64,000 nucleotides of DNA from Lineus longissimus (Eukaryota; Nemertea; Pilidiophora; Heteronemertea; Lineidae): the NCBI RefSeq assembly GCF_910592395.1, contig NC_088316.1, forward strand, positions 14,198,001-14,262,000. The letters run 5' to 3'. A program made the position numbers and the translations under genes. Below the pieces are notes generated by a model that had not been told where the DNA came from, ran no database searches, and was given only the letters and a program-made list of their open reading frames with translations. Positions 1-13,900 of the stretch are shown here, piece by piece. Within the stretch, counting starts at the first letter, position 1; each line of letters opens with the position of its first letter.

Positions 1-538
1 AAATTCTAACTAGTTGCAGAACAATGTACATCGTGCATGTAACTGCCTTCAAACAACTTTCATCCCCCATTGAATTAACATCTAATTTCTATTTGGTCTG
101 AGATCTAAGGTTTAGTTAAGCTCTGGGTCCATCACAATGGAATAGCGCATAACAACTTTGTTTGATACAATTCACTTGAGGAATGAGATAATTTCAAAGG
201 ACATTACCAGCACAAAATACTGCAACCCAGAAAGTTTTTGCGGACAATTTAGTTTTGTGGTCTTTGCAGTCCAATCTGATCACAAAATTTCTCTTCATAC
301 ATTCATACATGTACATTACATGTACGCACCATGGCTCCTGTAGTTCTGCAAAATGTAACGATTGTCCGTTAAAAGGTAGGTAACTGCGAATAAAACCTGC
401 CGCAAACATTTTTCGGGTTACAGCACTGCGCCATTATTGATAAAATCAACTGAATTCCTGTACAGATGACGCCACAGATATACACTGAATGTGTACACAA
501 ATACATGTAACTGGTAAAATGATAAGTGCACATTGTCG

Positions 539-592
539 GAGTTCCCGAAAAGAGTGTAGTACTTAAAAATACTACACTCTTTTCAGGAACTC
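539..592 (-). repeat. near-perfect 23-bp hairpin with 8-nt loop
   Basis: The arms GAGTTCCCGAAAAGAGTGTA.. (539-561) and 570-592 are reverse complements except for one position. That position is a G-U pair on the minus (GRAF-sense) strand, so the stem is fully paired there. The loop is about 8 nt. It is smaller than a usual pre-miRNA. Confidence 0.8.
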
Positions 593-2652
593 TTTACAAT
601 ATCTCTCACTACTCACTCTTTGAGTTTGTTTTGGGGTTTAAAGACGCGAGTCAACAACGTAAGCCAGAGAAATGAGGAAATGGTGATAATGGTTTTATCC
701 TCATACTACAGGGATATTGGTTACGGCGTACAAAAGTAAAGAAGCTGAAGCTCCCTCTATAATTTTTCCAGCAAGACACTAACACAGTGCCTTCTATACA
801 GGCATAATTTTCTAGAGATAGAAAAGTTCTATGTACAATTTTTTGGCTTTATCAAAATAATCTCAGAAATTACTTAAGTTCAACACTTAAAAAGCAAGAC
901 AATGTCAATGGAAAGAGGTTTGACACATGAATTAGCATTGTAATTATGGTAACTAAACATATGATCTGCTCTTGAGAGCCAACAATACCTAAACAGTGAA
1001 ATGACGTAAAGGACTGGTTATACCTGGGTCAGAAGATTTAGAAAGATGCACATTTACAAATACATGTAACAGGAATGACGAGGTTTCGATTCTGCGGAGA
1101 CATCCTTGAAAATTATTCAATTTCTAAGGGCCATCAAAAACCTACGTGTGCATGTAGTCAATATGTGGGCACAACGAAGAACATTTAACCCATGGGCACC
1201 CAAGCTGTAAAGAATAATCAATTGCTTTTCCTTTTTTGTCTGAAGTACATGAAGAGGCTCAAGCCATCCCCAGATAGCTACATTGAACCACTATCATCCA
1301 AGAACAGAACACCTGCATGTCCTTGTGGTGAACATCAAATTTTGCCAAGTACCAACTAAATCACACTCAATAGTAGTTCATGATGCTGCCGTCACCACAG
1401 ATTTACTAACGACCAACTAAAAATCCAGCGAACAACCTTGCCATACAAAACATAGTGAGTTTGGTATAAAATAGAGAGCAATATATACAGCCAATCATTA
1501 ACCGGCAACTAAAATGCACATCTTATAAACTTATCTAATAACAAGCATCAATATATTCTAGCATTAACTCAAAAACAACAGCGAAGTCCCCATTATGCCA
1601 AAATATTATACTCCATCTATACATCTTCTTCTTTTTATATATCTTACAAGTTAGACTCTTTAATTTCTTTTTTCTGTGCAGTTAAATATGGACATCAACA
1701 TTTACAGTTTTCAATTTCCTCCTTCCTGTATAACCAGGAAAGCAACAGCCAATCATCAACAGCCAGGCATAATGTATCCAACTCCATAACAGTGTGACAC
1801 ATTGGTCGTAATGAAGCAGCATTTTCTATTGATTCCTCAGTTGTTATTGATTGTCTCTCCAAGGTCCCCATAGGTGGAGCTGTCAACTCATCCCAAACCT
1901 CAGGGAGACACCTCAGTTATGACCCACAGGTTATACAGATACTACAATTTTTAAACAAAATTTTGTGTCACCATGAATGGTGTTACATTTCATAGAGATT
2001 TTCAGCCCAGTTATTACATTACATCACTGGTTTTGAGACGAGAGAGTAGCAGTAAAACTTGACCACACATTACACCGAGTACAATACATGACTTGTCCAT
2101 TTACCAGTATTTTGAATGAAAAGCTTAAATAAATCGGTTGTTATAAATACTGCAAAATCAGCAGGATAGAATCTCTAAAATATATGAAATATTGGTTACA
2201 AAATCATACCAAACACCTACCGAGGTTTCTTGCCAGATTATAATGTAAATGGACTTACTTGCCAAAAATGTCCACTGGGCGTAATTAACAGGTCTGTAGT
2301 CAGAGCATCAGCATGGAGGCCAAACCAAAACGGACCTCTCATTCGCATATGAAAATCTCAACAATTTTCAGCTAAATTTGACTAATTACAATCAAGACAC
2401 ATATCAAAGCCATGAAAGCCAGCACAATCTACAGAGTATTTTCCAAGTCGAACCCTTGAAATACACAAGATGACATTTCCCCCTCTTGTTAAAGCCCAAG
2501 TTTGTTTATTCTATACCCCAAGCAATATTAAGATACATAACATTTGGTAGTTTTTCACCTATTTTAGTACTTCTCACCTCAACTGAGCATAGGTCACCAG
2601 TAAATATGTACAAAGATGCTTGTATATTACCAGGTATTGGTGGCCTACTCTA

Positions 2653-3016
2653 ATGCAAGTATCAATTCGTTTCTTGTACCCCCCCTCCTCAAGGGTAGTT
2701 AAGCTATCACCACTAATCTTTGCCGATGCTTGAGTAGTATTTATTTTTCCTTTAGTGAAAATTTGGCGAAGCTGGAAAGAATAAGGATGCTAATGTGTCG
2801 ATGTCTTGTCGAACATACAGCCTTACCCAGTAAAATTAGTTCGGTTACTTTATATGACGGTGATAACTGATATATTGTTGATGGTGATGTCTTGACGAAA
2901 GAAAAAGTAGCATTGGTGAAAAAAGGGTGATGCTTGAGCCTTAAGATGTCGTTATAGGGTGATAAGGTGTCGTACCCTTGAGGAGGGGGGGTACAAGACA
3001 CGAATTGATACTTGCA
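2653..3016. mobile_element. MITE-like element with 44-bp terminal inverted repeats
   Basis: The arms 2653-2696 and 2973-3016 are inverted copies (ATGCAAGTATCAATTCGT, then CTTGTACCCCCCCTCCTC and AAGGGTA) with a single mismatch. The 276-bp interior is non-coding and partly mirrors itself near the arms. Confidence 0.7.
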
Positions 3017-4183
3017 TAAGTTAAGATGAGAAATACGTCAGTTGGAGGACATATTTATTACATTATGATATATTTCATTACAATTATGTAGATTTGGAAT
3101 AGTTCTCCTCTCAATCGATATCACAGACACGACTCTACCCCAATCTGTATGTGTTTTACCAGAAGGCCAACAAAACCCCTTCATCAATATTTCCTGAACG
3201 CTCGAGAAAAAACAACATATCTCAGTGACCAGAGTTTGGCAAACAGAAAATCTTTGGTACATTCAGCACACAATATGAATTGTTTTTCAAACAGTCCAAC
3301 ATGGCTTCTAGCTCCAAGTAGACAGACACAAGTTACGCCTTGTTTCATCGTTCAAATGTCAACGAAATGATAAGAATTCTTTAACTTGAAACAATGCTGG
3401 ACATTCCTGAAGCACCAATATCTGGTGATGTGCATTTAATGCAAAGGGAGTATTCAATAGTTTCCACTATACTGCAGAATGAGAGACAATCAAAATTTCG
3501 TTCTTTTACCAATCTCAGAACTTTCAGCCTATTTTTCATGGCAAGATCAAGATTGGTACTCAGGTTTAACAAAATAGCAACTTTCAGCATTGAACTTGCT
3601 GCTCTGTGTTACATCTTTAACATCACAGTCTCCCATTTATAAAGCACAGAGTATTTTCAGCTTCGATTAATTGCAAAGCTCAGTTTTACAGCTTTAGGCA
3701 AGTACTTTGGGGCTAATGACTAGACATCACTTGATAACCTTAACAGGACCAGATTTTTGCAATGATTGCCAAAATAAATCTCCCGCAGAAGCATTTTCAC
3801 AAAGGATTCGATCAGTTTATAGAATACATAGCACATACATGTACATTTATGAGGCATTTCACATCCATCGCCGACTGTACATTTAAACAACACACCCGAA
3901 AATCTGAGGAAATTTCTCCACCCAGAGAGGGTAGTGCAACCACAGGACACGACACTTTGCAGCAGTTATGCAACAAATCGTGAGACGAGCATTGTCCCTG
4001 AGAATGACGATAGCACCTCTCACTTCCAGAACCTCCAGAGGGGGTATTGTGATGACATCACGTCTCAAGCTTCTACACCATAATGTCAACGGTTATCATA
4101 AAGAAGACAGAGTCAATCTGGCTTTGATCGATTTTTTTCCTTGACGTCACCACAGTGCACCACCTGGACCTATCCTACTCCTG

Positions 4184-4977
4184 TCAGTTTAAGTACTCCA
4201 CGTAGTTGGCTGGTATTAAACCAGTTTTACCATTTAACGTCCCCTCCAGCCAGCCGACCTCACGGCTTTGTTTCACTGCAAGATGAAAAACAAGTCAGCT
4301 TATGAAAGGAGGTTACAAAGGTAGATTGACAGCACACTCTAAAACTGAGATGTATGTGTCATATTGATACAGGGAGCAACAATGAGAGTCAATCATCCAT
4401 GGTGCATTGCTAGCATACTTGTGCATCTGTACAACATTTGAGTAGGCTATGTATAGTTTTTTTTGGACAAAGGATATGGTCATTGTGAAGCTGTTGGAAA
4501 GGAGTGGACACACTTTCGGTTTTTCATAAATATTTTGAGAAACTACTGGAAATTTGAGAGATTAGAACTATACCTATATGGAATCACAAGTGAAGACCAC
4601 TGCAAATCTAATGAGAAGAATCAGGGGATTATTTCTCATGAAAATTGAGAGAGTTTACTTCAACGGAAACCCTGACTTGGCAGAGGCAATTCGTTTGCTT
4701 TATTCCCAGTGGACAAGAGCATCAGAAATGGAATTGTTCTGTTTTTCCAGCAATATAATGTAGTACTTGTCCCCGTGACCAAGCATCTAAAATCTTTTCT
4801 GAACAAACAGAAGGAACATTTCAGGGTTTGGAGGGGTGAGGTGATGGAGTAAAGCAAACCAATAGATAAATCCAAGCAAGCAAGCAAAACTTACCGTTGT
4901 AAATGATCTGATTGGGTTCAAAAGATAACTCAGTATCGTTCTCAGCCTCACATGCATACAGCGTTCGAACTTTGCGA
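4184..4977 (-). CDS. GRAF C-terminal SH3 exons (exons 21-22) and stop codon
   Basis: Exons 4977-4895 and 4275-4184 encode the SH3 domain, from [20 protein letters not shown] through [20 protein letters not shown] to YLN and a TGA at 4186-4184. The ALYDY-like start ([10 protein letters not shown]), the acidic RT loop, the tryptophan of GWLEG and the terminal IPANYVEYL all match a functional SH3 fold. The split inside the domain, before VKQSREVGW, is phase 1. Family members use this domain to bind proline-rich partners such as FAK and dynamin. Confidence 0.94.
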
Positions 4978-7900
4978 CTGAAATCAGAAACACGTTAGGG
5001 TTAAGCAAAATAGAGAGCAAGGCATTCTGGGAGATGAGAAATGAAATATCTTGTAAATGAAATTATTACAACATTTTACGACATGAAGAGGGTGGATAAT
5101 AAGGACAGGATTCTTCAAGAGTGTAGAGGCACACTGTAAATCAAGTTTACAGAACAGATACTTCCGCTGAGCCAAAATGGGTTTAAAGATTTGGCGGTTT
5201 GAAAATTGTAAGCCAAATGACTAAAGAGACGAAAAACGCTTGGCACTACAGTCTAGGATGAGGTCCTCTGACACATCTTGAAGTGGCCTCCGTCCTTAAC
5301 GGCAAAAGTCATCAGATGAAAAGAATGCAGGCGACAAAATGTTCCAATTTCTTCAAATTCAGTGCACGTTTCAGATGTTTAACAAGTCAAAAGGTTAGGA
5401 AATGAAAGTGCACTGCCAAAATTCCAACATTTTGTGGACTTCATGTACATGTATAGCACAACGACTGACAACATGTATGATAAATCATTGTAGAACTTTA
5501 TCATTCCAACACCAAGTATTCTGTTTCAACAATGACTCCACAGAAATTTTCAGCAGAAAACAAAACGGAGCCAAATTATTTGTATCAACGGGTCTAGAAA
5601 CCATAGAAATTGTAGTTCTCTATTAATTTAGAAGCAGTCTAATGATATGATATCAGTTACAAAAGCAAAGGTTTTTATGATATCAGTTGATGAAGCAAAG
5701 CTACTCAGGGAATGATATGGACTTGGATGAGGGAGAATAGTCGTGTTTGCACCACCTTCTCAAAATTATGGCAAATACCAAGCTGCAGAAGTTATTATGA
5801 AGCCTTGCGGTTGTTAATTGCAAAGTGCCCTCAGCAAGAGAAAAGAGATTGTGTGCCCTAGACCCACCCACCCCATTGCTTTGAAACGGGGAAATTCAGC
5901 TCCTAAATCCACAAGAAGGTCAAGGTCAAAATCTGTCAAATGTTGAAGCCTTTTAAGATGAATCTATAACACAAATTTGATTATCGTTTAGAAGATTCCT
6001 ACACACAAGGCAAGGTTTTTATGACTTCAAAAGCAAATATTACTATTCCACAGAGATCAAGCAGCCCAATGCAGGTGGCCTAAATTACCACGGGTATACA
6101 TTCTTTCCACAATAAATGCTTTGTTAAAATATGCTTATTTTCTCATTTAGCATGGTTTTTTGCAAAAGGTCGCGTGACAGCTCTACATACCATCGTTGGT
6201 AAAGACTGCTAGATGTACTCGATATACTACTCGTGGAACTTCTGGAAGAAATCATAGGGGGACATAAGCCGGGTGGAAAAGGAGGCGGGGGCATGCGTGT
6301 TACGGAAGCATTGGGTTAGACGTGCATACTTCTCTCGTGCAAAACATTGCCATCATTAGTAACTCGATGGTTTTGATCATCGATGATGAAGTACATCATT
6401 GATCATGCTTTATCTACACAGTCACCCACTCGTAAATACAATTTACAAATTCTGACGGTCAGCAGGCATTATTTGTGCACCACACGACATGTCAGTGTGT
6501 TAATACAGAAGTCACTATGCAGAAGGTCCGTTTGGCAATATGTGCCACTAACTAGAGAGATGTTAATCAGATTATACAACATGAATATGTGCAGGTGATG
6601 CATGATTGTGCTATTCTTCACATCATCAAACATAATCATAACACTTCAACATTTCTGCAAATATGACATATAGATGTACTGTGGATGATATAGCTCATGC
6701 ATTTAGGGTGCTATCTGTTCCGAAACATCTCGGTGCAAATTACAAAATTTACAGAAATTTTTAATAATGTAGAATCTGTTGACAAGGATCCTTTTTAAAA
6801 GTAACACCAGATGGCAAAAAATAAATAGGGTGTCATCAATATATTTCATTAAATACATCAAAACTACACAGCGGAAATACTGATAAACACATAAACCTAG
6901 GAGAAAACCATGCTTTTACATGACAACACATCTAGAATACTAGAGTTACATAGAAGTTTGGTTGCTCAAACAACAAGAATCATAATACATATTCAAATAG
7001 CAGAAATTATTCAATTCTTTGTCTGTTGGTTGAACAACCAAAGCCATTACAGAGAAAACATCTAAAATCAGGCTTACAACTCTGCCTCAGTCTTTTAATA
7101 GACTTCTCACTCTTGCTACACAGATTATCAAGCAGGTGAGGATTTGGACATTGTTTGGTTTTGTTCGGAAATGACAATTGGGTACAAGTCCAAACCTGAT
7201 ACAATACTTTATCAGCCCTAAAGTGGTCAAGAATGATGCCATCATCTTTCTAATGATAACATGGAACAGATCATGTTGATCTAAAGTTTCCAATTTATAT
7301 TTTCAATTTCTGAAATCCCCCAGCAAACCTCTTCAAACCCCCCAAGGCAGAAATGAAGAATATAAGTAGTAAAGAATTCCAAAATAATGATGAAAATTAA
7401 TGAAAGAACATTGAAAATGCACAAACTCTAGTTCTCATCTTACTTCAGCGATGACAAAGAATCACGATCACGAGATTTTCGCTTCCTAAAACCAAATGTT
7501 CTGCAAATAACCACAACAGGCAGGGTTACAAATATATAGAAAACTTCTACGCTGAATGGACTGGATTTTAGGACACAAACAGTACTTGGTTATACAAGTC
7601 TGAGTTTGGTTCAATGTGACTATACGACTGGGACAAAAACGTTGGTAGTTTCAATCACTTCGAGGCACAAGATGATCATAGAATGATTGGGTTGGGATAA
7701 TCACAAGACTAACTTGAGACCACTTGATGTCAACGCAGAAACTGGAACCTCAAATGAGGAAAGCTTCTGATTGTCTTACTTCCATTCAGCATTGGTTGAT
7801 CTTTATTGCTAGACAAGAGGCACCAGTAAACTGACAATTGCACTGCTGTATGGGGATGCTTCCTTCAATCCATCTGACCGGCAGGAATTATAAGACAATC

Positions 7901-10900
7901 ACAAACTATATCCAGCAACTCGATATTGAACTTATTACAAACTGCTGTATTCAGGGTGCCATCTGTGTGGGTCTTGCCTAACATCGATTAACACCAAGAC
8001 TTACTTAGCATGCTTCTTGACATCACTAGAAGGCAGAAATCAAAACACCTTTACTCCAGATATCCTATGCAAAATAATGCTCAGAAACCAATCTTGACTT
8101 TACTACTCAATGCCCTATTTCCAGGCAGTCCTTGTCGGATTTAATCAATCTATGATGTCTCTGTTACTGTTTCTTTTCTTCCAAATAAACCTTTCAAAAT
8201 CCAGAAAAATACCTGAATTCTTACAACATCTTACCTAAGATAAGATTTTCTGCCAGGAAGAAAACTGTAAAACGGATACTAATTCATACAGTCGATGGAT
8301 GCAGGACTTGATACATCTCATGCAAATTCACTAGACATAGACACAGGAACCATCCAAAAATCCTCAGCACAAAGACAAATACACATTGCGTAATTACAAC
8401 TACCAGCATTGTCAAAATCATCAAAGCATCTTCGATCTTGCCAATGGAGGAATACAGTCTGTCTGGACCTTTGGCTTCCATGACCGATTTCATTAAGTAT
8501 CTTGGACTTCAATATAAATGTGATAAAAACTGGAAGTGTAGTAAGGAGTTCTGTTGTTTTTGTGCAAACACTTCTGTAACAGCTCCCAGGAAGTTCAAGA
8601 AGCTTTCTACCATCAGTTATTTGCTGATATCCACAGTATTGTGCATGCAGTGGATTACGAGCCTCACAGCAGCAGCAAAAGACCGACGGTAGAAACCTTC
8701 ACCAATGCATCTGAAATCCACTCTGATACATATACTTACATAGTCTCTGCTTTATTTGGTCCTCCCCCTTGACTAGGTCCCGGCACTTCATATGCAGACG
8801 ATCGACTTGCTGAAAAAGAAACGAATTTCCAGATATTTGAACGTGTCTCGGAGAAAACTGTTGGGGACCTATACTAGTAGAGATGTCCCTCCATCTGTCG
8901 ACTCCCCTGTTTTTTGTGATTCATTAGGTTGACTGCCGTGTCTATTTCGTCACAGGGACAGTTTCTTTTTGTTTCTCAGAGATGAGCCAATAATCTCTAT
9001 CTTTTACAGCCTCTTTATTTTTATAGGCGACTTTACTCCAAAAGGAACAACATATTTTGAGTCCGTTGTCAGATCAGACTGAACTACTCTGTTGCCTGGA
9101 ACCACATTTGTAAATATTATTGTACTAGTTCCTCGCTACTTTATTTCTATGTACAAGGGTATGATCAGCAATGAAAGCAAAAGCACTGTAACAGAAAGCC
9201 TATATAATAAATTAGCTGAACTATCATCTTAGCTTTGGTGAAATTTATTAAAACTGCTAACATATTATTCAAACAAACATTTGAACATTTATTTAGTCTA
9301 TCTTGGGGAGGTTAAAAACATCAAGCTATTTATTTACAGCATATTTGGCTTAAATCATGATCTTTGTTATCCGGTTGATGACAATTTTGGGTGATTATAA
9401 CAATTTAGTTGTCAGTAGGTATTGTTATGCACCAATTAAGTCAATCTCAATACCACAAATCAGGTAGGTAGCACCCAAGGAGCTGCAAACTAGAGATAGT
9501 AAAAAGCAGGCATAAGCAGATGAACCATGCATTGAAGACAAGCCAGCCCACTCAGTATGTACCTCTGGTTGGCAAATCAGCTTGCCTCTTAGGGTGAGCA
9601 ATCAGCAGGTCTGTTTTGGTCAGCAACCACTTCATGTCTTTGCTTGACAATCAGTTCATTTCTTTTCATTGTCAACCAGCCCATTTCATTCTTGTTGGCA
9701 ACCACCCCATCTCTTTTAGTCGGCAACCAGCCGATTGCTTTTAGACCACATCCACCTCATATCTTTTAGTCAGCATCCAGCCAATTCTTTTCTATCAACA
9801 ACAAGCAACTCATTTTTTGGTCGGCAATCAGTCTCTTTACCAGCCCATTACAATTTGCGGGCAACCAGCCCTCCTTTTGTGTGTTTTATGCGGTAACCCG
9901 ATCATCATTCTCAATTCATAGCATACCAACCTTCACACAATGGCGTTAAGGATGCAGCATAGGCAGGTAACAAAGGTTAAGCACACACAGTCCTATCAAC
10001 TAAGCAAAATAAAGATACAATATTAAATACCTGGCCCGAAGTAGTTCATATTTTGTATGATGTCTAAAAAAAGACAATAACGTGCACAGATAAGAACAAA
10101 AAATCAAATTAAATCTATCCAGCGTGGTATCCAAAATTCCAGAATGGCCAGTTAACCCACATGAGAGTTTCTGTGCAAATTAACCTTACAGCATGGTAAA
10201 AAACAGTACCAAGACTGATTTGTGAAACACAATCTCTGATGTGGGTAAACTCAGCTCGGATCCGCTTAATAATTAGATCAGTTGATGCACATGCAGTGAT
10301 ACGAAATTTCCCTCGATTTATTGTGGTGCAGCCGACACTGATATCCGATGAAGAATATCACTCTCCCTTCCCTAAACACAAGAAGCCACCAATCACATGC
10401 AAATTTTGGATTTGGAGAAAATGAGTCTGGACATGATGAGAAAAGAATGCTATATGATGTGATAAAGCGCAACGTGATCTTAAAAAGCTGTCAACTGAAA
10501 TCGAAACACGTGATTGTTGGAAACATCAAAAGCAATGACACAGGTCACAGAACTTTCTCCAAATGTTTCCTACTTGGGGTTAAACCGTGAAAATTGAAAA
10601 GGTGGAAAAACACAAAAAATTGATTTACTGCAACAGCAAACTAACCTTTCTTCCTCCCAAAAGCTGTGAGGCGTTTTGAAGAAAAGGCCACAGGATTATT
10701 AGCAAAAACTGATCCCTCAAAGATTGTTATCATGACATTGGAACTGGGTAGAACTTAACATTGGTATAGAGTAGCTTGCAATTGTTTCAATAACTTTCTT
10801 CATTACATGTATTCTGCTCATACTGAGAGCATTTCATTTGATGATCTCCATAAAATGAGTATGGCTCCATATAATTATGATACTTTAAGATATCTGCTAA

Positions 10901-13900
10901 CTTGTAGTTGTACAGTAAATAAAATTAGCCAAGCTACAATATTCCATGTTTATAAATTGATGCATTATCAACCTAGATATGCTTGAAATATTGGCAAAAT
11001 AGCACCAAACTATAGAAGTTACTTTTGTCATTGGTGGCAAAATTACGAACTCAACAAAATAGTGATGGGACTTGTACACAAAAATTTGATATTTACAAAT
11101 ATACACTGGATTCTACTGTTATGTGTAAATGGTTAGGACAACATTTATGTGCAGACCTCAAATATTATGTTACTAATAATGTACAGTGTCTAGATGGAAT
11201 CAGGACAATGTACATCGAGATATCCGGGAGGGATAAGCACAGCAACGAGCCAAGCAGACATAAACATCAGAAAGCATACACCACGAGACGACAGAATCAA
11301 AAAATAGCTCATATCTGGTCCTTCATGTGCATATATAGGTACGTAGCCTACACAATTTGACAATTTGGGGTACAAGAGTGCAGTTTCTAGTGAGGTATCA
11401 TGTCATTCTTGCCCCAGTTACTCATTTTCAAGAGTACTGATTGGATCTGTAGGGTAGCTGTGGCAGAGTCGAAAAGGATACAAAGCTACAACATAGAAAG
11501 GGGTGATTCCACTCCATAGAGGACATACAATAACATCATTTTGAACACCAATCCGTGTCCTTAACATTGATTATCATCTGAAATTGTGTACATGCAATCA
11601 AATGGTACATGAAAGCTAACACATGCACACTGTAAAACTAACAAAGATCTATCTTTCATAGCTCTGATATCCAAAGTCATGGGACGAGGAAATGTATAGG
11701 TTTTCATCTTGGCTATATCAAGGGAGAAAGGGGAAAGTGCTCTCTGCTGGGCTACAGGGCTGGAAAGCGTCACCTTACCCGGGTCACCTAACAGTGAACT
11801 AACGAGGAACATAAACGCCAAAGCTATTAAAGCTAAAATAAGGAGTTAGCACAAGGGAATGGTTATGTGTTTTGGGTCACCAGACGTCATGAAAATATAC
11901 ACCTATGGAACAATCACCTGAAACTGTTGTATTAGAGATCTTCTGGTCATTTCGCGAAACAAGCAAATGAAATGATTCGAAATGGTGGTTAGTAAATGAA
12001 TATATCGTGTTACATGTTTTGCCAGTTCAAAATTAATACTATTCATAACAACAGTTACCAGATTCTACAAACTCTAGTAGTAGCACTGTTATAACCAATT
12101 AAGGCTCAGTCTTACAATCTCCAAACTCTTTCCATGCTCCCTCCTTTCGAGGCTGTGAATGACGGGTGAACAAATCTATATTCGATGTCCCTCAGACTAG
12201 TTTGAACAAGCTGTACAACGCTTTGAAACGTATCATTTAGGCCTTTTGTATTTTGGCTGTACTACTCCATCCAGAATGTTACCTGGCAAGATAGAGTTGA
12301 GGAAGATACGACCATGAGTTGAAGTTTAACTGACAAGTGACATAGCAACAAAGAAGTGTATAGGCATTACGAAATGTGAATCAGTAAATTTAAATTGGAG
12401 AAATAAAGAACTGTAAAGATGTTTAAAAGCATTGTGGAAGTGAAATGAGTGAATTTTAATCTAAACGTTTATAATTCTAAAGAAACATCAGGATGAAATT
12501 TGTCGGCTTACTGAATTTCAACTTGGCAGCTTTTAATAGACGAAGGGTTTTAAAAGTAGAAGTGCTGGTTCAGAAAGGTTATGAAATGATCACACCAACG
12601 CGGAAAAGTTGAGGTTTACAGAAATTGAGTGTGTGACATGAAGCAAAGTTTGTTGTGATGAAAATTATAATTCAGCAATATACACACAGACACAGAAAAT
12701 GAAGTTACATGTAATTGACTTTGCAGATCACAATGAATTGTTAGTGTAACCAGTCTCTTGACTCCAATTACAACTGGCTTCAGTAATCTCAACATTTTCA
12801 TCAGGCCAGTTCCTGAAACATTGCTACATTCAAATATGGTGCCGGTAGAGCAAATTTCACTAGACAGTATTTAGGATACTGGACAAATAATGCTAGCATC
12901 CCTTTCCAAGACTTTCAACTTTATGACAGGGTGACCCAAAACACACGACTTGCATCTTACAGATTAGGCGGACAAAACCTCTCTACAAGAGCCCTACCTC
13001 TGTTTACACCAGGTGTCTTATTTGACGGTATTATTTCTAGTGGCTTCTCATAGGTGGGGTTGCGTACACTGTTCACGAGTAGTCTACGGTTACACAGGTA
13101 TTCTGGGGAGAGAAGCGAAAACACTCGGAACGAGCACACAGACAGCAACAAAAGAAGATACAGGAATGATATGTGAGTGACAGACTCGTCACCAGTATTT
13201 TGGAAGCATCATGAAATCATAAGGAAATCCTTTTTTTATTATTAATTAAATATTGTATCGTATGTCCAAATGTTTTGGTGCGGTCAGGTCGCCTAACATT
13301 GAAGGGAAGGACTGATTGCGGCTGTGGGATGTCATAAGACTACGGCAGCAGCAGCAGATATACGTGTCCAAATGATATCAGTCGCCTCAACCATTGGCTG
13401 TCAAAATGCCTTGAGATAACCGCTCCAAAAAGCACAATTACTGAGAATAGCACTTGTCAGGAAAGGTATGATGGTTTGGGCAACTACCTTTGATGAACTA
13501 TTCCCCTTAAATGAGATTCGGGGATCCATGTACAGGGATCCTCATGCATAGCTTACTTCTGTAGATACTGGTGTCGGGCTGGACAAGATGTATGATGTGA
13601 AATAGTGGTGAGAGTACAAATGTGTGCACTAGAAATGCTATAAAAAAACGTGATGTTTAAAGAAATGAAATGCGCATAGAAGTGTGGCTAGGCCTAAAGC
13701 TGTAAACTCTGTGATCAATAACAATTAACATACAAGCATCTCCCATCAGCAGGAAATTTGGTCTACCCAAGAGAACAAAAACAAAATAAGGAGTGAGGAT
13801 CTGATGAACCAAAACTCATTTTGAAGATGATGATATGATATCAATATTGCTAGATTGTGGAAAAGATATGTAACCTAAAAGATTTTCATCAGTGATCAAC

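Larger units (their letters stand above)
1..4183. other. GRAF downstream region (probable 3' UTR and intergenic DNA)
   Basis: No coding exon is recognised after the GRAF stop. The 3' UTR end cannot be fixed: minus-strand AATAAA-like signals (plus TTTATT) occur around 2503 and 2744. Two inverted repeats (539-592 and 2653-3016) are the only clear structure. Confidence 0.6.

Noticed and set aside
1695-1886. Protein-like minus-strand frame (APPMGTLERQSITTEESI) downstream of GRAF
   Set aside because: Considered as an alternative last exon, but no convincing acceptor or phase match to a GRAF donor was found.
11025-11360. 111-codon plus-strand frame in a GRAF intron
   Set aside because: Looks like chance; low-complexity, no domain.
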